From positions 62,001 through 126,000 of the forward strand of contig JAWZYV010002522.1 in the NCBI GenBank assembly GCA_038373885.1: a stretch of 64,000 nt of DNA. Direction: 5' to 3'. Below are positions 35,501 to 46,947 of this stretch, one piece after another. The position numbers and the translations under genes were made by a program. Origin of the DNA: Cheiracanthium punctorium. Taxonomy: Eukaryota; Arthropoda; Arachnida; Araneae; Cheiracanthiidae. The notes below the pieces were generated by a model. That model did no database searches. It was not told the origin of the DNA and saw only the letters and a list, made by a program, of their open reading frames with translations. The first letter of the stretch is position 1; each line of letters opens with the position of its first letter.

Positions 35501-36480
35501 ATGCTCGACATGTAAAAAGCAAAAGGTGAAACATCTTGAGGTACCTTCTCCGCCTCTTCCAAAAGACAGAACTGAAGTAGCAACAGTTTTTCAAGTATCA
35601 AGTGTAGACTTAGCTGGACCTCTGTTGACTAAATCTAAACAAAAGGTGTGGATAGTACGTTTACTTGCAGTTGCAGTTTTACTTGCATTTAGAGCTGTCC
35701 ATCTGGAACTAAAATACCTTCACTTAGTACCAATCACTTCATCCAAGCTATGCGTAGGTTTATAGCCAGAAGAGGACGAATTTCTGTGATGTATTCCGAC
35801 AATGTTACTAATTTTACAGGGCTAAACAACGCTTTGGAACAATTAGATTGGACTACAATTGAGAGTGAATTTAGAGTCAACGAAATTCGTTGGAAGTTTA
35901 ACCCACCTTCCTCCCCATGGTAGGGAGGCTTCTGGAAACGCTTGATTGGAATTTTGAAAGATCTTTTAAGGAAAACTCTTGGGCGCTCCTGTTTGTCTTA
36001 CGAGGAATTGCAGACTCTCGCCTGTGAGTGAGAATCTGTCATGAATAGCAGACCATTAACTTACATATCCGAGGAACAAGAGCTGAAAACCTTGACCCCC
36101 TCAATGTTTCTTCAGGAAATTCCATTAAATGATGTTCCTGATTTAGATCAAATTGAAAGGACTAATATTGTTTTGAGATGGAGATATATTCAGAAGGTTC
36201 GTGAAAATCTAAAACAAAGACTTCAAAAGGAGTATTTGGGTTTCCTTCGTTCTTCAGTTACCAAAAGAGAAGTTAAAATAAATGTAGGTGGCATAGTGTT
36301 AATTGGTACAGATGTTAAGAAAAGGCTGCATTGGCCGCTAGGGAGAGTACTGTAACTCTTTCCAGGAAAAGATGGGATCATCAGACTTGTGAAACTGCGA
36401 ACTGAAAAGGGAAGCATAGACCAATCCAACCACTACACCCTTTGCAATTGCATGGCTACCAGTTAAAAGACTGGATGTGA
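32500..36480 (+). pseudogene. BEL/Pao retrotransposon gag-pol, broken
   Basis: Order of remnants: a gag-like DUF1759 region (32505-32830; LPKVELY, GGELRDWSTFWNQF); a gap; an aspartic-protease tail (GADVAGKLITGRRVELETG near 33085); reverse transcriptase (33384-34330) with PLATHYLPHRPVFKE, FYVDN at 34003-34017 in the catalytic box, and DPIGF; RNase H region with FVDAS and FWTDSSTVLTWI (34490-34760); integrase with a Cys pair ECSTCKKQK (about 35505), SSVDLAGPL and MYSDNVTNFTG; and a C-terminal DUF5641-type part ending near 36350-36470. Damage: many stops and frameshifts, TAG at 35921-35923 inside the integrase, and Lys (35936-35938) where the third catalytic acidic residue is expected. Gag is far shorter than usual. 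Not functional. Confidence 0.93.
32833..32905 (+). other. piggyBac-like end inside the BEL remnant
   Basis: TTTAACCCTTTAACGAGCAG followed by GTTCCCGCTCTGGGAACACC resembles the left end of a piggyBac-type MITE with its TTAA. No right end is found. It sits at the junction where gag stops and protease-like coding resumes, so it may mark a deletion. Confidence 0.35.
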
Positions 36481-36654
36481 GACTTCTAAACAAACTTTTG
36501 AACTTTCTATCTTTGAACTTTAAAATACTGATTTCACATTGCATTCCAGTTATTTCAAATATTTGTATTGTTACATGTGCTTTTTGTTATCTCAAATTGT
36601 GTGCATATGTTATCTTTATGTTTACTGGTTTTGAGTTTGTATCCCCAAACTCAA

Positions 36655-36665
36655 GGTGGGGAGAA
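36655..36665 (+). promoter_or_regulatory. polypurine tract of BEL/Pao element
   Basis: Purine-rich GGTGGGGAGAA immediately before the LTR start, the usual primer site for plus-strand synthesis. Confidence 0.6.
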
Positions 36666-36880
36666 TGTTACGTCACGATCAAACTCCATGAGAGGTAAGT
36701 TTCTCTGTTCGGGAGTGGCAATGGTTGTAAGAGAAAAAAGAATCGTAAAACGGTTGTGTTCTGAAAATATGGTGAAGGAAAGGAGTTCGTTCGAATATGT
36801 TTGTGCTGTGCTGTTTTGAATTAAATATATGCTATTGATGTGTACTTTAACGTTGTCATGTGTGAACAAAACTCCCTACA
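36666..36880 (+). repeat. probable 3' LTR of the BEL/Pao element
   Basis: Begins TGTTACGTCACGATC and ends CTCCCTACA (TG...CA), 215 bp, directly after the polypurine tract. No 5' partner was found in the window and no target duplication can be tested, so the right edge is inferred from the TG...CA rule. Confidence 0.6.
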
Positions 36881-36956
36881 TTCATTAACGCAATCAATCC
36901 AAGTGGGAACTACACAATAATCTACGGGATTAATAAAACATTATTTTTTAATTTTT

Positions 36957-37022
36957 ATAAATTATTATTATTATTACTGTGAGTAGTAGAATTAGTAGTA
37001 ATAGTAGTAGTAGCAGCAGTAA
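36957..37022. repeat. trinucleotide microsatellites
   Basis: (TTA)n followed by (GTA/GTAGCA)n-like repeats. Confidence 0.85.
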
Positions 37023-37653
37023 TATAGTTGTTTGGAACATAATACTGGGAAGAATTTATTCTACCAGCAAATTAGACAGTAGAAAGGGAATTATTGAAAG
37101 GCTCTGAACCATTAAGACCATTTTCAAAATTCATTGAAAATGCACAGGTATTTGAGAAAGTCGAAAAAGAAGCTGTCAGGGTTCGCATTTGATACTGACA
37201 GTGAACAGTGTGTTCCAGACCCCAGAAAATAAATTCGTTTTTCGTTTACAACAAGGAAGCAGGTTGTGAATTTGGAAAAAGAAAAATCTTTAGTAAATTC
37301 ATTTTATTTAACATTCCTTAGTATACTAAAGCCGAACAATCCAGAAGAATGGAAACACGTGAAAATAGTTTAGAGCATTTTAATATATTTTTCGATAAGA
37401 AATTTTCGAAAGAGGAGAAAAGAAAAATCGATAGAAAACTTGAAAAATATTTACAAAAATTATACAGACATTTAAAATTTTGGCAATGAACTGAATCATT
37501 TTTTGTACGAAAGGTATGAACTTGATTGAAACACATCTGAAATTTACATGGCTGCACAAGAAATGCCATCAACGTTTCCTAATGCAGAAATAACTTTTAA
37601 AATATTTTTAACTCTATTCATGTCAAATGCTTCAGGTGAAAGGTCTCTATCTA

Positions 37654-38867
37654 CACTATCTGGCCAAAAGTATCCGGACACCCAGTGGTATGGACTTGGA
37701 GCGTCCTGAGGCACATTTTAGTCCCTCTTTTGCATCGATGACAGCCTGCACGCGTCTGGGAATACTTTCCACCAGTTTTTGATAGATAGCCATAGGAATT
37801 GACTTGCAAGCGTCCATCACAGCTGAAGTGAGTGCTTGCAGTGAGGATGGTCGATTTGGCTGGCTACGGAATATGCGCTCTTATTCGTCCCAAAGGTACT
37901 CCACGGGATTTAGATCGGGGCTCTGAGAAGGCCAGTCCAGTTTTTGAACGCCCATTTCGTCAAATCACGTCTGTGCAAGCCTCTATGTGTTAATGGAGTA
38001 GTTATCCTTCTAGAAGAGAAATGGCTTTCCCCGAAATATTACCCCAAAGTTGGGAGTGCAACATTGTCCAGAATGTCCACATACATCGCAGAGTTCATGT
38101 TTCCAAACACAGGAACTCACGGAATTGGTCAAACCACGACAAACGTCCCCCACCATTACACTGCCACCACTAAACTTAACAGTCGGCACTATTCAGTCAC
38201 GCAAGAAACGCTCGTCGGGTATCCGCCAAACTCAGACGCGTCCCTCCGACTGCCAGACTGTGAAGCGAGATTCATTAGTCCAAAGAACAGTTTTCCACAT
38301 GTTCACAGTCCAATGACGGTGATCTCTGCACCATTGCAATCGAAGCTTTGCATTCTGTGTAGTGATGATCGGCTTGTGAGCGGCTGCACGACCATGGAAT
38401 CCAAAGTTGTTTAACTCTCGACGAACAGTCCTGCTGCTAACACTAACGCCTGATGAACTTTGGAACTCCTGAGATATTTCCACTAACGAGAACTTGCGAT
38501 TGTTCTTCACTACCCTTTTCAGAGTTCTGCGGCTGCGTTCTCTGTTTTTTCGGCCTACTACTCCGTTTTTCTGCAGTTTCGCTGCCTCGACGTTTCCACT
38601 TCACAATTAGATCACTCACAGTGGATTTGGGCTTCTGTAGAATGTCCGCAATCTCACGAACTAATTTCCCACAAAGGTGGCATCCCACTATACTGCCATG
38701 ATCGAACTCACTAAGCTCCTTTGACTTACTCATTGCTTCACAATCGCATACATACAACCTGACGAACCACTACCAACACTTTTATAGCTTTCGATTACGC
38801 ATCAAATTGTGTCACTCGCCAAAACCCCTTTTTTAGGGGGGGTCCGGATACTTTTGGCCAGACAGTG
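37654..38867 (-). mobile_element. second Tc1-like transposon, reverse strand
   Basis: 1214 bp. Ends CACTATCTGGCCAAAAGTAT and inverted CACTGTCTGGCCAAAAGTAT, with TA on both sides (37652-37653, 38868-38869). A different family from the copy at 30667: the TIR and protein differ. Confidence 0.95.
37690..38733 (-). pseudogene. Tc1-like transposase, decayed, catalytic Asp lost
   Basis: On the reverse strand the protein starts at 38733 (MSKSKELSEFDHGSIVG) with a helix-turn-helix (VREIADILQKPKSTVSDLIV). The frame shifts near 38505, giving SLVEISQEFQSSSGVSVSS and HRHWTVNMWKTVLW. The first catalytic position is Asn (codon at 38274-38276, TNESRF, where Asp is expected). Stops and further shifts follow, then LDWPSQSPDLNPVEYLWDE (third acidic site retained), a stop, and PRRVQAVIDAKEG at the C-terminus. 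The second Asp region is obscured by frameshifts. Not functional by both frame damage and the Asp-to-Asn change. Confidence 0.92.
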
Positions 38868-39039
38868 TATTTTAAAACGCATGAAGAGTTATTTAAAATT
38901 ACAATAGGGAAGAACGATTAATGAACGATTGGCTTTATTGTACATAGAGCAGGAACGTTTGACAGATATATATCACAGATATTATTGATGATTTTGCAAA
39001 AGGTAAATCAAGACGCAAGTTCATACAAAATACTTAAGT

Positions 39040-41925
39040 AGTTTTGTCAAGTTTCTGTTTTGAGAGTGTGTGAGGTTGCTATTTTATAAATGCTTTTATC
39101 TTTCAAATTTCTGTTGAGTTTACTTTTATTATTAAAGTAATTGAGTAAAAGCGTTCAGTGCAATACCCATCACGAAAAAAACTAATAGTGCCCTTAATAC
39201 ACTAAATTACAAAGAGCACTCGGGCTTAGGGGCCTCGAAAATTTTACCGCCAGGCGCTTCCAATAGGATTGATCCGCCTCTAATGCAACCTTTAGTTGCA
39301 CCGCAAATTCCCAAGCCAAACATTAACGATTGCACCCATCATTCTATTTTCAATTGTAACCGGCAGAAGCGGTTGTAATTTAAATATTGAATATATCAAA
39401 AAAGTCGTGTCAGGAAAGGTCAATCCAACTTTCACAGAAATTTTAAAAATATTATTAACTGCTAAGATCATTCTGGTGGTTTAACCACAATAAAACACCA
39501 CCGTGCAAGAAGGTTGAATAGTAAAGGAAATTGTTTCTGACATAGAATGATGTCATCTTTCAGCAAAAAGGGGTGCACCTTTACATTTCCCTTTCGCATC
39601 TTTTACATTCAAAGTACTCGTCAAATTTTTAAAAGTACTAAATAAATTTTATCTTTCATTTTAACCATCCTGGGGATACTTCATTAATCACAATTTTTTT
39701 TATCTTATTTTCTGAAATGTTTGACAAACCAATTTCTAACATATCATATCACTAATAAATAAAAACTGGTGTAATGGGTGGGGTTTAACCCCACTCACCC
39801 CCTCGTCTAGAGTATCCACAGGAATTATGGGAAGTCAGCGCCACTGTACACTATATATTTCCGTTCGTAGGCCGTAATGTATAAGAATTGTGTAAATGCA
39901 TGTTCATGTAAATGCATCGTCTGAAAGTCGAATTTTTCCGTTATTGCAAGACTTTCCATACATGATATATGTCCGGAGAGTACCTGCCATAGAACATTTT
40001 AATAATTTCAGAGATGTAGTTGCACTTATCGGCTGTATATTCAGAGACTTTTAGATTAAGAGAAGGAGTGTTCTAGCGGAAAGGATACGCCTTCCTTACT
40101 TTTTATTTTCAAGAGGAGTGCTCATTTTTATTTTTATTTTTAAACGATAATAATGAAAGAAAAATTTATCTTGTGAGTCGGCATTCGCAAATAAACATAA
40201 ACGAGCTTTTTGAACGACCTTAATAAATTTTGTGCACAAATACGATTACTCTGCGTGTGCTAAAGAAATTACCCATTTTTTTAGACATTGAAAGCAGATG
40301 CCTTCTTTCAAATGCACTCTCCTACGAAAACTGGGGGCTAGAACTCAAGTAGAAGGGTCAAAAGCCGGGAATTAGTAAAGTATCATGAACAATTTCAGAT
40401 GAAAATCTTAGTAACATCGCTATAAAGTCTAGGTTTTATAATAAAAAAACTAAATTTCCTCTCAATCCGTTGATGATCAAAACTATTTGAATTTAAGATA
40501 AAAATTAAATAATTATACCAAACGTGGATGTCCCAGAATTATTTTTTTTTTCTGAGAAGGAAGATATAGAAGGCAATCGTGTAAGAATGAACAAATTAAA
40601 GGAGTGGGCAGTGGCTAAAACTCCGATAGTCACTCCCAACATGAATCTGATACCAAAAAGTATTTAATATTATTCAACAAGTAAGTATTATAAAAATTAG
40701 ACAATTATGTAAAACATTTAAGAATAATTGCATTATATTAATTTTAAATTATTAAGGTGAAACATCTATCAGTGGAGTATGCACTTCAACACTAAGGGAC
40801 GGGAATTATAGACATAATTTCCGCCCCTAGACATTACTAGACGTAATTTTCATATTAAAAGGAAAAAATTGTTATATCAAAAATTTTAAATGTATTGAAT
40901 TTGTTTCGTATATGGGGGGAAGGAATTAGACCAATAGTCTCATACTTCTGTACCCCTCTAATTAGCATAACCCCTTTATAAAAAAAACTCTTAAACTGAA
41001 AACTATGAGAAAAATTTTTGGCTTCAGAAATGTTTCATTATATTCAACAATTTTTTTTATTTTTTCCTTCAAAAATTTTCTAATTTTTGGAATATCTTTA
41101 AATCTTTGAAATTTGAAGTGTACCACTTTACATTTTATATTTATTTGTCTTACCCGCCATAGATTTTTTTACCAATGAATATACAGCTCTAAAATCTGCT
41201 TTTTTAAATGTTAGGACGGATTTTTTATTAACTAAACTGATATTGGTCCATAAAAAAAATCCCAAGTTGATACAGGATGGTTATAATTACTTCCCTTTAT
41301 ATTACCGTTTTGCAGTCAAAATGGATAAGCTGATTGTCTTCCAGTTTTGCATGTAGACTGTACGGGAGATGCACTCATGGAAGGGGTTTTTTAATTTAAC
41401 TTTTTTAAAAAATTCCTAAAAGTGGCGCTTTGGTGAAATAAGATTAAAAAATGACCCAAATTAGTTGGTAAACGCTCAAAACTATTAAATAAATGTGGAA
41501 ATTTTTGTAGATTTCTAGTTAACCATTTCCACTGTTAAATTCTTTGTTTTTTCAAGTGACCTAGAGCACATTTTTGAACTATTTTTTTTTCAATTCCATG
41601 AGCGCATCTATGGAAAATTTTGTTACAATCCGTTCACCCGCTTTAACTACTGCAGAGCCTATTGAGAGCAAAATATACTATTGATTACGCTATATTTGCT
41701 GCCAACTATATCCGATAAGTAAACGCGTAAACCAAACAATTTATATGAATTATCTAACATCTATGTTTAATTTTCTATAATGATTTATAATATGAAAGTT
41801 ATTTGGTGTTTCAACATTATTTCATTAATAAAAAATATAAACGTTCACATCATTATATTAGAACGGTATATTTTATTCAATAGTAGTAGTCGTGGTTTTT
41901 CAAAGTAAAAAAAAAAAAAAAAGTT
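39040..41925. other. AT-rich non-coding stretch
   Basis: No gene, LTR or TIR element recognised. A 62-codon frame at 39296-39484 has no domain. Confidence 0.5.
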
Positions 41926-41939
41926 TTTTCTTAAACATT

Positions 41940-42209
41940 GTTAAAGAAAGAACTTTCTCTTACATATATGTAAGAGAAAGTTTTTTCTTAGCGACAGAAA
42001 AAACTTTCTTAAAGTAAGTTTTGAGTTACTTTGAGAAATAAGTTCTCAAGTGAAGATTAACTTGAGAAAAAACTTTCTCAAGTTACTTTGAGAAAGTTTT
42101 TTCTTAAAGTAAGAGAACGTTTTCGAACGAAAAAGTAAGAGAACGTTTTCGAACGAAAACGTTCTCTTACATATATGTTTAAACAGACTAAGTTTAAACA
42201 TATATGTAA
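41940..42209. repeat. cluster of stacked perfect palindromes
   Basis: Within 270 bases: a 32-bp perfect palindrome (41951-41982, centre ACATATATGT); an 11-bp-arm hairpin AACTTGAGAAA (42059-42084); a 17-bp-arm hairpin GTAAGAGAACGTTTTCG (42135-42170) preceded by a direct copy of its left arm; and an 18-bp-arm hairpin TTACATATATGTTTAAAC (42167-42209). Words GAGAAAGTTTTTTCTTA and ACATATATGT recur, so the hairpins are related. No known family is recognised. Confidence 0.9.
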
Positions 42210-42214
42210 ATAAT

Positions 42215-42570
42215 ATTAAATGTGATGAAAATATGGTATTAAAATTGTTGCCAGTTCGAAAAGAATTGTATACTTTTATTTCATCTTTCAATTGACAGTT
42301 CATGTAAACTTTAATCAAATTCTTGTCCAAATTCATGCATACTTTTGAACATTAATATATTAAAAATTAAGAAACAGCTTTTTTGTGTGGCTGAGCGTAC
42401 AGTATTTTTACCTACAGTGTCAAAGGTGTGAACAGGATTGCATTCTTTCTCGGATGGAAGGTAATCCATCAATCAATCTGCACGATTCAGGGTGAATATT
42501 TTCGGATTATATACATAAAAAGTCTAGTATTTCTTTAGTAATTCTAAAAAAATTTCAGACGTACGCTCGT
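42215..42570 (+). repeat. diverged duplicate D, copy 1
   Basis: Shares AAATGTGATGAAAA, CATGCATACTTTTG, ATTTCTTTAGTAATTCTA and the order of intervening words with 45360-45720. An old duplication with a spacing of about 3.15 kb; nature unknown. Confidence 0.5.
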
Positions 42571-43240
42571 TTTGCATATATACTTTGAAAATCATCGTAC
42601 TTTCAGACTAATACTTTGCAAGAGGGTGTCATTCAGCAAGAAGTAACACTCCTGTTGTAATTACAAGAATTCGAGTTACATCCTCCGCTAACCTTGGACT
42701 ACAATTTTTATGTAAATAAACTACTCTCACTTTATTTAATGTTAGATGTTAATCGCTGACATTGAGGTGCTAATAATTTCTCTTCAGATTTTACTATATT
42801 TTCATTATGGCGTCCCAGTGCTCTAGCATTAGGTCTAGAAAAATATTTCTTACTTTTGTGCAACCGCATATATATAATGCGTTATCTAACACTAAAAAAA
42901 GTAATATTTATCAGTTCTCAATTTCCTGAAGATTGTATTTTGGACGTAAACGTTTTTATGTAGTAAACTTCAATTCGTACAATAAAATTTAAACATATTT
43001 ATGAAGAAAAAATTGGATTTAAGATAACTTTCTCAAACAGAATTATTCTGAAAGCGAAATTAATCACGAAAATAACTCTGTCTTTAAAATTCGGTTTCAT
43101 GTGTAATCGTTACAGAACTTAACTGTGACATCCCCTTAACAAATACTACAATGTATCATATTTCTCAGTATTTTTAATAGTAAATCATGTCTGAGGAAAT
43201 AAAAGCATTCTCTATATATTTTAAGGAACTTCTTTAGTAG

Positions 43241-43278
<38 letters not shown>

Positions 43279-43712
43279 TTGTGTAAGAAATATACTTAAA
43301 TCATTTTACATTCGAGTCCTTTTTTCATGTATTTAAACTAATGTTAAAACTAAATAATAAGACACATTGCGAGTTTTCATAAAATTGTATTCATAAAATA
43401 CTCCAAAGAGCGGTTTTGGGTGAAAATATTTCAGTGAAACTGTTTAACTTGGTCCAATTATTCATCGAACATCTGGATTTATGTAAAGAAAATAATTATA
43501 CTGAGAAGTATATTCTAACCGAAGCATCTTCCCAGTTATTTTATTTATTTATTTTTTCTCAAGAAAGATATGTCCAGACATTTTACGCTGTGGGCGTACA
43601 AAAAGGCGGAGTCTACGGTTTATTTATCCTGCCAATAAGAGTTAGATCAACTGTGGTAAATTGAGTGCCAGATCTTGCATTTTCCAAAGCGAGGCAGACG
43701 TAAGACTACCGC
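42571..43712. other. AT-rich non-coding stretch
   Basis: Contains a long poly(A) run at 43240-43276. An 82-codon frame (43416-43664) has no domain I recognise. Confidence 0.45.
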
Positions 43713-43714
43713 CT

Positions 43715-43895
43715 TCGCCAAAGACGTATTCAAGGGGGGCTCCAGGGGATCCGGACGTCCCCCGAAATTTTGATTTTTGTTACTAAAGTGATAATTATAT
43801 AGTCTTTTTGTGAAAAATTCTGCCTTTTTTACCGTTTGGAGCCCCTCCGAAATTTTTGGAACCCCTCCAAAATGTTTTTCTGAAAACGTGCCTGG
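43715..43895 (+). mobile_element. MITE-like repeat R1, copy 3
   Basis: GACGTATTCAAGGGGGGCTC, TTTTTGTGAAAAATTCTGCC and GTTTGGAGCCCCTCCG match copies 1 and 2; ends resemble inverted GACGTATTCA / ACGTGCCTGG. No clear target duplication. Confidence 0.65.
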
Positions 43896-43899
43896 CCTT

Positions 43900-44925
43900 C
43901 GCCTTCTTTCTTTAGCTTGAAATGCCGCACGAGACAGGGATTTCAAGGTATGAAAAAAAAATTAAAGCTGCCCCTTTCGCTTATTCCTCTAAATTGTTTC
44001 CGAAGGGTGCAATTCGAAATAAAGCATCACACTGATTGGCCAAAGTACTAAATGTTCATACAATAAAATTTTTTATGCGAAATTTTTCTTTTAATAGTAA
44101 GATTTTGTCCCCCTTCAGCGAAACTATTCCTCTCATTATTTATTTAACTTTTGTGATTCTTTATTTCTGTTTTCTGTTTTTTTTTTTTTTTCAGTTCGGG
44201 CATAACACGAGAATGGTATACGAAATTATTTTGTCCTACAATAGTTTTTGTTTTTAAATTTCAGAATAAGCTTTTATTTGTTCAAAATAATAATAATAAT
44301 AAAGAGAAATCTAAAGTCTTGCAGTACTGGGAAAAATTTCTTTTTTTTTTTTTTTTTTTCTCTCTTTCTCTAATAATTGTGACTTTATGAAAGTATGTTA
44401 ACTTTATAATTAAAAAACCCTAATTTTTAAAAATTTGCTAGTTTAGTACTTCTTGCATAGTGCTTTTCATTTCCTATTTTTTTTAATTTAAATTTTTAAC
44501 AAATCATAAATTAAAGAAATGTAAAAAGTCTCATAAGACAAAATTTTTAACAGTGTTTTAATTTAAAAACTGTTTGCATTTAGCTCTTTATAACATTTAC
44601 TAACGTCCTACGTAAAGTATATACCTCATAAATTATGTACTTAAATTGTATTTTTTAATTGATTTGTTTTTTAAAAAACAATGTGAAAGCCAATTTGATA
44701 TTCTTGCTCTTGATATAGCCATATGTAAGGCGAATGTTACAATCCGTCGTATAGAAAGTTTTTCAAAACTGTCAGTAAAATTAAATTAGAATAGTTTACG
44801 AAATTCAAAGCTAAATTTAAAATAAAATTAAATAAATTTATTTGTTCATTTTTCACCGGAAATTTTTCAAACAAATGATTTGATGGTATAAATACTTGTA
44901 TTGACCTAGTAATGTTAGGTGGTCC
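43900..44925. other. AT-rich non-coding stretch
   Basis: T-runs near 44180 and 44340. No gene recognised. Confidence 0.5.
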
Positions 44926-44929
44926 GATG

Positions 44930-45135
44930 CCAAGACAAGCTGATAAATTGAAGCATCTCCTCCTCCCACGCTTGCTTGGTGACTATGACCACCTTTTTAC
45001 AATTTCGTATTTTTTTTCAACTTCTCATTTTACAAGCTACATTTCAAGGTTTAGAAAATAGTATTTTGTATGTTAATGAAGATATTTTTCTTCTATTTAA
45101 AATGTTTTCCAATTTTCTGAATGAAGCTTTGCATA
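44930..45135 (+). repeat. diverged duplicate E, copy 1
   Basis: GGTGGTCCGATGCCAAGA, CTTGGTGACTATGACCACC and the following words align in order with 48972-49175 (GGTGGTCCGAGATCAGGA, CTTGGTGATTATGACCATC). Function unknown. Confidence 0.5.
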
Positions 45136-45359
45136 AACTAAATAAAATATAAATTAACTAGCATGTATCTGGTAAATCGTCGATCATAACTCTCAATAGA
45201 ATAAACTACCTCTCATTTTATAAATGATATAATAATAATTTACCATGAGAATATTAGGATAGTTTATTTTTTATAAATGTAGTGATTTTTTTAGCTGCAA
45301 GTGACATGACATTAAAACCTAAATGGGAGAAAGCTGTTTTAAATTCAACCGCATATATA

Positions 45360-45720
45360 CATTTATAATAAATGTGATGAAAAATCTTAATAAAATTGAT
45401 ATCAGTCCAAAAAGGAAAAAAAATGTACATACATAGTTTTATTTAATGCTTCAGATCTAAGCACATGGAAGATACAATTAAGTTATTGTCTGAATACATG
45501 CATACTTTTGGAATCTACTGCATTAAAAGTAAAGGAGCAGTTAGATATTGCGACTGTACGCACAGCATTATTATCTGTAAAACAGGCATTCTATTTTCTG
45601 TGGTGGAAGATTTTGCACGAATTGTTCTGTGCGATGAAACATGGATATTCACGGGTTCCGAACGTTAATAGGCAAGCATTTCTTGAGTAATTCTATAAAT
45701 GAAAAAAAAAAAAAAAATGT
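45360..45720 (+). repeat. diverged duplicate D, copy 2
   Basis: Same-orientation partner of 42215-42570. Two overlapping frames (about 60-67 codons) lie here but are not conserved in copy 1. Confidence 0.5.
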
Positions 45721-46365
45721 ACCCATCTTCAGTTGCGTTCACTTTCAAAGACGTGGTTTATTAAGATTAAAATAATACTTTGAAAATCTGTGCATTGTCT
45801 TTAATATCATGACTTAAAAAATATTTTAATGCCCAGTGCGTGAAAAAGCAAGCGTTTAATTTTTTTAAAGTAGTTTACTATAAATAAATAACTGATAGCG
45901 AAGGAACACTAATACATTTTCATTTTTTCCTATAAATTCATTACATGTAAAACAGTCTTATTTGCCGGAGCTGCAGTTCAATTATACCTATATACGACCT
46001 CATCATTGCAAACAATTAAACACATGAATGCGTATTTCAATCATTAGACAATTAAAGAATATTTTAAGTAGAGTGTACATTTAGCATATTATCGGGAGAT
46101 ATATGAAAGATCCCTGCAATTATATCGCGTTAATAAATGATCTCAAAACTGAGAATATTTTTTATTTTTTATCAACATATTATTACAAAATTTTTCATTT
46201 TTTAAATAAGCAATCTGTTCAGTTTCAAACCTGGGTCGGGCCATTCGGGAGTTGACGTTAAATAGACACACCCATATGTATCCGCCCTAACGTTCATTTT
46301 TTTAAAACTTACATTCACCACCGAAAACTTTTGTTACAAATATTTTCACGATATATATAGTACCG
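45721..46365. other. AT-rich non-coding stretch
   Basis: No gene or element recognised. Confidence 0.5.
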
Positions 46366-46562
46366 TGTAGAGGTCTACGCCGCCGCGCCATGCCGTCGTC
46401 GCCGAGGTGTAGCCGGCGAAGAACGCCGATTGTACACTGCGGAGTACAATCGCCTTCAAAACTTTTTTTGGTTGTATCTAATCTTATGACTGCTTAATTT
46501 TTGCGGATACTTCTTAACGGTAGTAACTTGTAAAGATACAATTTAAATTTTTTGAGTCAATG

Positions 46563-46597
46563 GAGTAATTCAGCGGTTCTCAACCGCTGAATTACTC
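46563..46597. repeat. 14-bp hairpin made of TSD plus TIR
   Basis: GAGTAATTCAGCGG, loop TTCTCAA, then CCGCTGAATTACTC: a perfect inverted copy of the left target duplication and first six bases of the hAT MITE. Confidence 0.9.
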
Positions 46598-46947
46598 GTT
46601 AATTATTATTTAACATGCGTTAATTATTATTTAACGTTGTTAATTATTATTTAACATGTGTGTATTTATTATTCATGTGTTAATTATTATTTAAAGTCGC
46701 GCCCCCCTCACATTTTTCAGCATACATTCAGTTTTTTAATCTTTAACAATGAACATTTAGTCGAATTTTCTACAGAATAATGTTACCAGTAAAGTTTGAA
46801 TGAACATTTTAAGCGAAAATAGATATATTTTTGAGTAAAAATGAGAATAAATAAGGTGAATTTTTAAAAATGTGCATCACTGTTTTCCGCTTTGGTTTTT
46901 CTCCCCCCCCCCCCCTGGGGGCGCTCCCCACAGGTTAAGAAACGCTG
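46571..46947. mobile_element. hAT MITE, CAGCGGTTCTCAACC family, copy 2
   Basis: The interior (CATTTTTCAGCATACATTCA, TTTGAATGAACATTTTAAGC) matches 5709-6051. Flanks GAGTAATT and GCATAATT agree 6 of 8. Its left end carries extra tandem TTAATTATTATTTAAC units (46598-46695) absent from copy 1, and an inverted copy of its own TSD plus end (see 46563-46597). Confidence 0.88.

Larger units (their letters stand above)
37480..39037 (+). pseudogene. hAT transposase C-terminal remnant, split
   Basis: The piece before the insertion reads EMPSTFPNAEITFKIFLTLF and SNASGERSLS (37560-37651). The piece after reads LKRMKSYL, then after a frameshift ERLALLYIEQERLTDIYH (about 38870-38970). Together these match the hAT-family C-terminal dimerisation region (pattern ...FLTLPVSVASCERSFSKLK...LALLSIE...). 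Removing the Tc1-like insertion at 37654-38867 and one TA joins the codons without a shift. Upstream 37030-37480 may be more of the same transposase or a ZMYM/DUF4371-type relative, but stops make it unreadable. Either a dead transposon or a dead domesticated gene; the former is simpler. Confidence 0.8.

Noticed and set aside
37944..38414. A 156-codon forward-strand frame.
   Set aside because: It is antisense to the recognisable Tc1-like transposase on the reverse strand.
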